64,000 bases of DNA from Trichobilharzia regenti. Taxonomy: Eukaryota > Platyhelminthes > Trematoda > Strigeidida > Schistosomatidae. A program made the position numbers and the translations under genes. The DNA lies in NCBI GenBank assembly GCA_944472135.2, contig OX235265.1, positions 40,831,459 through 40,895,458 on the forward strand, read 5' to 3'. A model generated the notes under the pieces. It saw nothing but the letters and a program-made list of their open reading frames with translations. It made no database searches and was not told the DNA's origin. The stretch's first letter is position 1; every line of letters starts with the position of its first letter. Positions 57,237-64,000 of the stretch are shown here, piece by piece.

Positions 57237-58274
57237 CTATAGCTGACTGAATATTCTTCCAGGCTTCTCCAGGGTGAGCACAGCTGTCGATTCAGATATG
57301 CGTTTAGCTAGTTCTTCCTCAAATAGGGATTTAGTTTCCTGATCGAGCTGGGGGCGTAATGGTTTTACCGCCAGCTGTTTCCTACGTCCGTTCAGTCGTA
57401 AGCACACACGAGCCCGGACCAGTGCGTGATCGGTATCTACACACGTGTTCCAGAAGGAGCGACAATCTCCTACCGACCCACGCCAACGATAGCTTATTGC
57501 TATGTGGTCTATTTGTGTCCAGCGTTGGTTTGATGATGGGGGTCGCCAGGTTAAACAGTGTCTCTCCTTGTGTTTAAAGTTAGTGCTTACAAGAAACAAA
57601 TGATTATCTGAACAGAACTGTAGGAGACGGTCACCGTTGTCGGTTCGCTGGCACGGAACTCCATAGGTGCCACCGACATCCTTCTCAGATTGACACAATT
57701 TCCCTACTTGAGCGTTGAAGTCACCAGCTAGAACGACTATATCTGAGCGTTTAGCCTTTCTCACCAAACTAGACAGCTTTTGGTAGAACTCATCCTTCGT
57801 TTCATCCGAACTGCAGTCAGTGGGGGCGTAGGCGGAGATTACGAAAAGGCATCGGCGAGTAGTGCAGTCCTTTCTCCTTCTTACTGATCCGTTCAGACGG
57901 ACAGCACACATTCGGCTATCTACTGGGATCCAGTCAAGCAATGTCTTTTCTGCCCTAGTACTCAGAGCTATCCCTACGCCAGCTAATCCCCGTGAACTAG
58001 CTGTGGCATCTCCTGACACCCTCAAGGTGAATTTTGAAGATTCATCCTGTTGGCCAGGTGGGGTTAGGTGAATAACCACACTTGGGTCTTGTATGCGTGT
58101 TTCTGAAACACAACATACATCAATGGCTCGAGATGCCAGGGTCTTAGCTAGTGATGCTTGTTGTCCTATTTGGCAAAGTGTCCTTACATTAAATGCTCCT
58201 ATATGAAATTGGTGGCGTGGCTTTAGGAGACTATCCGTGGTGGTTTTTTGGCTTTCGTCGTTTTTAGTGGACAC
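57237..58274 (-). CDS. RTE-1B AP-like endonuclease (345 codons)
   Basis: Starts near ATG 58274. Motifs in order: FHIGAFNVRTL; DVCCVSETRIQD (catalytic Glu); ISAYAPTD; VVLAGDFNAQVG; LTWRPPSSNQRWTQIDHIAI; and DTDHALV (catalytic His). The sequence leaves frame near 57270-57285 around an ACCC/CTGG run and stops at 57237. In the neighbouring frame it would continue into PGEAWKNIQ and the RT ORF. All visible catalytic residues are present. Confidence 0.9.
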   Translation of the reverse strand: MSTKNDESQKTTTDSLLKPRHQFHIGAFNVRTLCQIGQQASLAKTLASRAIDVCCVSETRIQDPSVVIHLTPPGQQDESSKFTLRVSGDATASSRGLAGVGIALSTRAEKTLLDWIPVDSRMCAVRLNGSVRRRKDCTTRRCLFVISAYAPTDCSSDETKDEFYQKLSSLVRKAKRSDIVVLAGDFNAQVGKLCQSEKDVGGTYGVPCQRTDNGDRLLQFCSDNHLFLVSTNFKHKERHCLTWRPPSSNQRWTQIDHIAISYRWRGSVGDCRSFWNTCVDTDHALVRARVCLRLNGRRKQLAVKPLRPQLDQETKSLFEEELAKRISESTAVLTLEKPGRIFSQL

Positions 58275-58809
58275 AGAGTGAAGAGGGAGTGAGGAGCCAT
58301 CAAGTAGAGGAGTTGCATCAGTGGAGGAAGGTAAGGTAATAGAGATGAAGATGAAGACAAAGATAAGTGAGGATTAGAGAGGTTTTGTGTGCGTTTTGGA
58401 TTGTGAGGGCGATTGTTACTTCCCGGCTGCCCACACCGTGGAAGTTGGTTGCGTGACCGCAGAGCCCAGGGGACAACTGCTTGTGGCCGGTCACACGCGG
58501 CCTGTTTTTGTTCGTTCTTCGTTGTTTTGTGTGCCTCAGTAGCATACTTATCACTCCCGCCCTGTGACACGGCAGCAGGAAGCGCGGTCGTTGTTAATCC
58601 GGGCCACGGCCGATCCGGCATGAAATTTTGTGAATTTGTTTGGATCATGGTATTGGATGAGGTAGCTGCTTTTTGTTTAACCGCTATCCAAACAACCTGC
58701 CTGGCATGGTAGAACCTCAAGAGACATAAGTCTCAGCCAGTATAGCTTGATTAGGTCATTGCGGTGTTCAAGCCCGACCACCACGTCAAGGTAGCAGCTT
58801 TCGGTCGGG
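58275..58809 (-). promoter_or_regulatory. RTE-1 5' UTR
   Basis: GC-richer 535-bp leader. The first 40 bases carry the HDV-like P1 pairing. The same region, with an extra segment, forms the autonomous-looking mini-element at 38565-39032. An internal promoter is expected by analogy with other LINEs but not shown. Confidence 0.6.
58773..58809 (-). ncRNA. HDV-like ribozyme P1/P3 pairing at RTE-1B 5' end
   Basis: On the minus strand CCCGACC (58809-58803) pairs perfectly with GGTCGGG (58779-58773). The interval is 23 nt and ends with a possible 3-bp P3 (ACC with GGT, loop TTGACGT) stacked directly under P1. The first paired base is the first base after the TSD, as expected if the 5' end is made by self-cleavage. 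P2, P1.1 and P4 were not resolved by eye. Confidence 0.45.
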
Positions 58810-58817
58810 TATGGATT

Positions 58818-59275
58818 AGGTCAACGTTGTCAGAAGCTCATGATAGCTGCACCTGTGAAGCCGCAAATTGCGTCATTAACTTGAACAAAGGCACTTTAAC
58901 GATCGGAGTTATTTACGAAAGTCCTGCTAGCCAAGCTGATGACTTCGTTCTAAATCACTTGAGGGCGTGGGGTAGTAGAAATAGGTGTCTGGTTGTTGGC
59001 GACTTTAATGCTTCACATATTAATTGGAGGGAATTAAACTCCACTAGTTTGTATACCTGTTTCAACAGGGAGCTCACACACAGTCCTTGAATGTGCACTC
59101 GTGCGACATACGCATGCACCAACACAGTATTACCCGGAAAATGATCCGTCTACTCTAGACTTGGTATTAACACACCAGTAGGAGGATGTTGGTAACATTA
59201 GGTGCCTTCCGCTGCTTGGCAGTAGTGACCACATAGTCATTGCTTTTACGTTTAAGATTCATTCTCTCATACACA
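58818..59275 (+). pseudogene. CR1-like endonuclease, C-terminal half
   Basis: Resumes with RSTLSEAHDSCTCE, then GVIYESPASQADDFV, CLVVGDFNASHINWR, a frame change, and STLDLVLTHQ to GSSDHIVIAF (catalytic Asp and His). The intervening stop and frameshift make it inactive. Confidence 0.75.
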
Positions 59276-59832
59276 GGTCAAAATCTGCTCGTCCAAACAT
59301 TTGGAAATTGGATATACAGGGAATCTGGAACGCAGCAACTGCAGTTGACTGGTCAGTTGATACAAGTTGGACTGTTAAGGAGGCTTGGTTGGAATTTAGG
59401 AATACAATAGATCGTGTTAATTCACCTTTTATACCTTGGTACACTCCTCGAAAGCTATCGCATAAGCCACCTTGGATTACTAGTGAAATCGAGAGGCTAT
59501 TAAGACGGAGGTAGAACTTATGGGATCAATTTATTATGACAGGAAGGGAAAATTTCTAGAAAGACTACCGCAAAATTCGAAATCTCTGTATGTGATTAAT
59601 AAGAGTCGTATAGTGTGAGGGACGGCTAGTACTAGATTGTGTTCATTACCCAAAGAGGCTATACTCGTATATTAAACATAGAACTAAAACTAGCAGTGGT
59701 ATAACGTCACTCATAAGCATTAGTGGATAGGCGGCTGAGTCAAACGAAGGAAAGGCTGAATACCTCTGTGACGTCTTCTCGTCTTATCCTATCACCTAGG
59801 GATATGGCGAGGTCACTGCCATCGCCGCTCAG

Positions 59833-61348
59833 ATGCCCTCAATTGTGGTAGAGCACACGAAGGTCCTCAAACTACTGTCTAAACTGAAGCCATGTAAATC
59901 ACCTGGGCCTAATGGACTTCACCCTAAACTGTTAACTTCCCTGGCGGATATAATATATATTCCGCTTACGGAGATTTTCCAAATGTCTCTGACCCAGGCT
60001 AAGCTACCCAGGGACTGGAAGGATGCCATTATAAGCCCCATCTTCAAAGAGGGGTACAGGCAATTGGTATCTAACTACCGGCCGGTAAGTCTGACATGGA
60101 TTATAGCAAAGGTATTGGAAACTATTATAAGGGATCAGCTATTAGCTTATGTTGAAAAACATGGCTTGCTGGCTGTGGAACAGCATGGATTTTGACCAGG
60201 ACGATCCTGCCTGACAAACCTACTATTGGCTAGGGAAGACAGGGTTGAGGCCAGAGATAAAAACCTGTTGGACGTGGTTTTTATCGATCTTAGCAAGGCA
60301 TTCGGTAAAGTATACCACTTAGGTCTCCTAAGTAAACTTATAGTTTTCGGACTAGATAAATGCGTATGTGAGTTGTTTAGGGATTACCTAATGGATGGAA
60401 GGCAGAAGGTTAGAGTTAACGGTGTACTATCAGGGTGGAAAGCAGTACCCAGTGGAGTGCCTCAGGGAACTGTATTAGGCCTCTTGCTATTCCTATTATA
60501 CGTCAATGAACTGCCGGGGATTCTTACTTCATCTTCATTATTATTTGTGGGCAACACTAAGATCTGGAAAACTGTAAATAATAACGAGGATAGGTTGGCC
60601 CTACAAACTGATCTAGGTAAATTAGCTGAGTGGTCGAACCTGAGGAGTTTGGAAACGAATTCTAGGAAAAGCGTAGTAGTGCACTTAGGTCAGAAGTCTT
60701 ATACGTCGTACTCCCTAGGGGACACAGAAATACCTGATGTTAACGGACAGAAGGACCTAAGAATCATTATCAGCAATAATTTGAAAACAAGTGCGAATTG
60801 CAATGCAGCCGAAGCTAAGGCTTTTCGAATGCTATGGACACTTTGAAGGGCTTTCAAACGATTAGACGAGGGCATGTTTCAAATACTCTACACAACATAT
60901 GTCAGGCCTCATTTAGAATACTGCATACAAGCGGTGAGTCCATGTTTCAAAAAGAAGGCACATATCCTGGAAAGAGTACAGAGAGTAGGAAAAAAAATTA
61001 GTTAGTGGTATCTCACACCATCCGTATGATAAGAGGATGGAGCATTTAAATATGTTCCCGTTATCATACCAAAGGAAGAAAGGCCACTTAATTTTAGCAT
61101 ACCGTATACTTAAGGGTGATTTAGGAACTGATCTTTCTAAACTATTCTCCCCTTCTAGGATACATTTACGGGGTCACCGCAAAAAGGTGCTCAAACTGAG
61201 GACGACTAAAATACGTGCAGAATTTACATTCTCTCACAAAGTGGTCAACGACTGGAACTCCTTACCTGATTCAGTAGTATCAGCTTCATCGGTGAACGCT
61301 TTCAAAGATAAGTTAGATCTCTGCAGAGATATATTTTGCAAGGATTAA
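59833..61348 (+). pseudogene. CR1-like reverse transcriptase with destroyed active site
   Basis: LLSKLKPCKSPGPNGLHPKL, DWKDAIISPIFKEG, SNYRPVSLTWIIAKVLE, then an in-frame TGA (60193-60195) before PGRSCLTNLL. Motif A is VFIDLSKAFGKV (Asp-Lys expected, Gly found), motif B is PSGVPQGTVLGLLLF, and motif C reads LLFVGNTKIW where F/YADD is expected, so both catalytic aspartates are gone. A frameshift near 60990 precedes the C-terminal tail RTTKIRAEFTFSHKVVNDWNSLPDSVV (61200-61270). Confidence 0.85.
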
Positions 61349-61359
61349 CACAGGCCACA

Positions 61360-62285
61360 AGAGCCTTCTATCCTTGTCATCTACATCTGAATCACATGTG
61401 CACCTCGAGATGTCTTCGTTACTTCATTCCGGATTGCGGATTTATCAACTTTCCGAATGTTCGAATGAGAATATTTTGTCTTATGGATGAGACCATGAAT
61501 CTTAAAAGTGAAGTTATGACTACATGGTTACTTTTCCTTAGCGCTGGGAGACAACTAATGTCGTTACATTCTCCTTTTGGCGTGTATTATGTACTAGTTT
61601 TCCCCGTCGCCAAATTATTATTATGTACTGGTCGAGAATTTAATAGTCCTGACGCAAGAAAGACGGAAATCAGAAGACCACTAGGTTTGCGATGATACTT
61701 TATTTTCTAAAACACCAGGAGAATCAATTCACACAAGAGTGTGAGAGCAAAAATATATATGAATGTCCGAACAAGTGTGTGAACAAATCAATAGACAGTC
61801 TTAACATGATTGGCTAATTATAATGGAGTATCGATCCATATATACATAGCAAAATATAGCAGACGTCAGCAAACACACATATATATAATATAAGGGGAAT
61901 ATACATTGTTAAAGGAGACAGGTTCATCAAAGTGAAATGGTCACAGACTAAGAGAGCAACAGAAAGAGAGACCATATATATATATACATATCAGTGTGTT
62001 AGCACTGAATCCCGAAGTAGACGGGTCGTGTTTGGGAGCATTCTGTGTTTGTGCGTACATGCTGTAAGACCGCACATTCTACAACTGTCAGTGTACTTTG
62101 TCTGTTGAAACATGCTGGTTAGCGCTAGTTCCTTCTACGTAATAGATGGAACACTAAAGCCACCTACTCCACGGTCTCATCTAATCTAGTACGAAGTCAT
62201 TAACTTGGCAGGCAGAACGTCTATAAATAACCTCGATCGTTGCAGTACCGTTAATCAGGCCATTAAAATAACTTGCAGCTTCACT
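61360..62285. other. CR1 3' flank and unclassified repeat-like sequence
   Basis: After the CR1 stop, about 100 bp of UTR-like sequence. From about 61620 (CTGGTCGAGAATTTAATAGT) the sequence has an LTR-like feel with ATATATAT runs, but no paired LTR, primer site or pol was found. Confidence 0.25.
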
Positions 62286-62289
62286 GACG

Positions 62290-63035
62290 CCGTTCTTACG
62301 TGTTTTCGAAACCATTGATGTAGTTCCTATATCATCCTCGATGTATAGAGCAGCCCCATCACCTCTCTGATGAACTACTCTGTCTGCTCTGTATCAAATA
62401 AACCCTTGTACGAGTGATGTTCATACCCACTAACAACCATGTTTCATTCAGTATGGATCCTTTCAGATAATATTGATTCAGTAAGCTTGTTCCTAAGACC
62501 ACCTGTTTGTACAGCACACTGGTGTGCTTGTGTTCACTTAGCGTATGAACAAAAGTCTTGACAACTTAGATTTCCGAGACCTCGTCTCTCGAAAACACAG
62601 TATCTACGGCTTCCCTCTTAACATTATCCTCCAACGGCCAATGAGTCCTTCTTCTCAACTTTCCTTGATCTTAAATGCTTTGTTGAAAATAATATTCTTT
62701 AGCATCTCATTCCCTAATACTAGTTTCAGTAGTCGTTGAGGACTTTCCATTGCAGTTGTATTTCGTTTGCCGATTCTAATGACCTTTCTTACATGAACTC
62801 GGGATGTTGCTTCGAGAAGTAGACCACGAAAAGTAGAGGCAGCTGCCCCGATAACATGTTTATAGGGAACATCTGAATCGTTGTCTCTCGTTTCCTTCAT
62901 ATTCCAAATAATGACACTATAAGTGGATTCAGAAGACTTCAAAATAGTATTCATCTTCGTTGAGTTTTTACAAATAGATCCCATGGTTTCCACAACCTTA
63001 GAATTCACAAAAAAAGCCAAAATGCAATTCTTCAA
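62290..63035 (-). mobile_element. CR1-like LINE fragment (ORF1 end and endonuclease start)
   Basis: The minus-strand frame 62655-63035 contains STYSVIIWNMKETRDND, VHVRKVIRIGKRNTTAMES and LKLVLGNEMLKNIIFNKAFK, homologous to 54360-54650. Below it, broken frames show ETWLLVGMN then a basic Ser-rich stretch and an IEDDIG-like remnant at about 62445-62320, matching the endonuclease start of the 53730 element. It is a second, truncated copy in opposite orientation. Confidence 0.75.
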
Positions 63036-63179
63036 CCAAATAACGCAGGTAAAGTTAATTTAAAAGACTTCCTATGTGATTAACCCAACTAAAGCTGGAG
63101 TTACATCACGGGGTAAATGCCTACGCTCTTTTCCGAAGTATCTACACACAAGTTCACAATTATGCTAAACTAATTCTGA

Positions 63180-63695
63180 ACTTACTTTGTTTAGATACTA
63201 GTAACCAGTGTGATGTGTCTAGTCCTTTCTTTGGTGCGGACTTAATTCTGTCAGTCAGGTTTGCAATGTGGCCACCATGCTAGGTGACTCATGATGCACT
63301 TTAAATTGTTGATATTAGATGGTTAGGGGCAATTGATAGGAAGCCTCGTGTTTTAAGGCACTCACCAGTCAGCAAGGCGTGTCTGCAACCTTGAAGGAAC
63401 TTATGTTCCTTCTGAGATTCGAACCCATGTCGCAGTGGTGCAGTCAGAGACGTTACCATTGAACTGTTCGATACAGTCCTATATGAGGTCAATCGTGAGC
63501 TCAAATAGCTCAGTGGTAACGTCTCTGACTGCACCACTGGGTGACATGGGTTCAAATCTCAGAAGGAACATGATTTCCTTCAGGGTTTCAGATACGCCTT
63601 GCTGACTGGTGAGTGCCAACTAGCACGAAACCGAGGTCCAAGGCTTCCTGTCAATTGCCTCCAACCGTCTAACAGCAATAATTCTGAACTATGCA
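63180..63695. mobile_element. SINE-C inverted (head-to-head) pair
   Basis: A minus-oriented copy (about 63185-63475) and a plus-oriented copy (about 63497-63690) are inverted around a 20-bp centre. The plus head reads ATAGCTCAGTGGTAACGTCT (box A exact) and GGGTTCAAATCTC (box B); the body has GATACGCCTTGCTGACTGG, CCAAGGCTTCCTGTCAATTG and CCTCCAACCGTCTAACAG. Same arrangement as 8175-8650. Confidence 0.75.
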
Positions 63696-64000
63696 TCTAT
63701 AATCCGATGTTTTGTGCTTTAAAAACCTAGTGTGTTAAAAGAGTGCGGTTAGTGCTGAAAAATTACACTTGATGACCAGGGGGTTAAGGGAGTGATCAGC
63801 AATTTGAAATCTGCCAGTCATAAAACGTTATGAACTAAATACGTAGTGTAAGAGCTGTGCACCTGTAGGATTCCATAGATAACATAGTATGTTTATTATT
63901 CAGATTTTAGGAAATACTGTATTTATATCTCTACTGAATTTACAAAACAACCAGTAGCAGTTACTGCAGCTGAGACTTGTAAATTCTAACTGAAGGAGAG
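63696..64000. other. Window end, nothing recognised
   Basis: AT-rich, no supported feature. Confidence 0.4.

Larger units (their letters stand above)
55052..58809 (-). mobile_element. RTE-1B: near-complete RTE-clade LINE with 8-bp TSD
   Basis: TATGGATT at 55044-55051 and 58810-58817 flank a 3758-bp element. In element order: 5' UTR of about 535 bp beginning CCCGACC, endonuclease ORF (58274-57237), RT ORF (57219-55222), 3' UTR of about 165 bp ending with CAGACAGACAG. It is the only full-length RTE-1 here, and the endonuclease and RT differ by a single frame shift. RTE elements usually encode one fused polyprotein, so one indel probably broke it. Confidence 0.92.
53730..61350 (+). mobile_element. 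CR1-like LINE, split by nested RTE-1B
   Basis: ORF1 (53736-54668), endonuclease N-terminus (54820-55051), RTE-1B insertion (55052-58809), endonuclease C-terminus (58818-59275), linker (59276-59832), RT (59833-60990) and C-terminus (61037-61348). Removing the insertion and one TSD copy restores an uninterrupted endonuclease frame at the junction. Stops at 54228 and 60193, frameshifts and a destroyed RT active site show it is dead. Confidence 0.85.

Noticed and set aside
61620..62100. LTR retrotransposon LTR
   Set aside because: Sequence has an LTR-like feel, but no second copy, primer-binding site or TG...CA ends could be found in the window.

Overview
The window looks like a piece of a schistosome-type flatworm genome (Trematoda, Schistosomatidae). 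It is AT-rich, with sparse host exons separated by long introns and intergenic DNA. The strongest taxonomic clue is a set of tRNA-headed short repeats whose bodies match the Sm-alpha hammerhead-ribozyme SINE of Schistosoma. Abundant RTE-like and CR1-like LINEs and Penelope-like elements (PLEs) agree with this. I see no bacterial, phage or CRISPR features.

Only three host loci can be supported, all on the minus strand. They are a secreted Frizzled-related (sFRP-like) cysteine-rich-domain exon at 22505-23365, a histone H2A reading frame at 25248-25586 that loses its C-terminus, and a TIMM17 gene. TIMM17 has a main exon at 39547-39944, a 3' exon at 33725-33915 and a 5.6 kb intron filled with repeats.

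The rest is a dense, nested mobile-element landscape. From left to right: PLE fragments and foldbacks (1-4530); an old RTE-2 tail (5061-5974); SINE, PLE-end and palindrome composites (8000-9790); an RTE remnant split by a 485-bp MITE-like element (10945-11715); a young 5'-truncated RTE-1 copy with a 594-codon frame (14152-16069); further SINEs, an RTE-2 copy and PLE pieces (17565-21860); the sFRP and H2A loci; a second PLE with an inserted SINE (25860-26940); a cluster of Sm-alpha units (29020-29530); another RTE-2 (29905-31112); the TIMM17 locus; degraded RTE-1 pieces, a foldback and a 32-bp tandem array (41690-44285); a long CR1-like remnant (45080-49000); and, at the right, a CR1-like element (about 53730-61350) split by a near-complete RTE-1 insertion (55052-58809). 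Several insertions have readable target-site duplications (TSDs), so nesting order can be reconstructed.

The unifying theme is self-cleaving-RNA architecture on retroelement ends. Hammerhead cores lie in Sm-alpha units and in inverted PLE termini. In two independent copies the RTE-1 5' end begins exactly at the TSD with a 7-bp P1-like pairing of the kind seen in HDV-like ribozymes. A 468-bp element made only of the RTE-1 5' region, with its own 11-bp TSD, sits in the TIMM17 intron. All family assignments come from reading motifs by eye; no database search was run.
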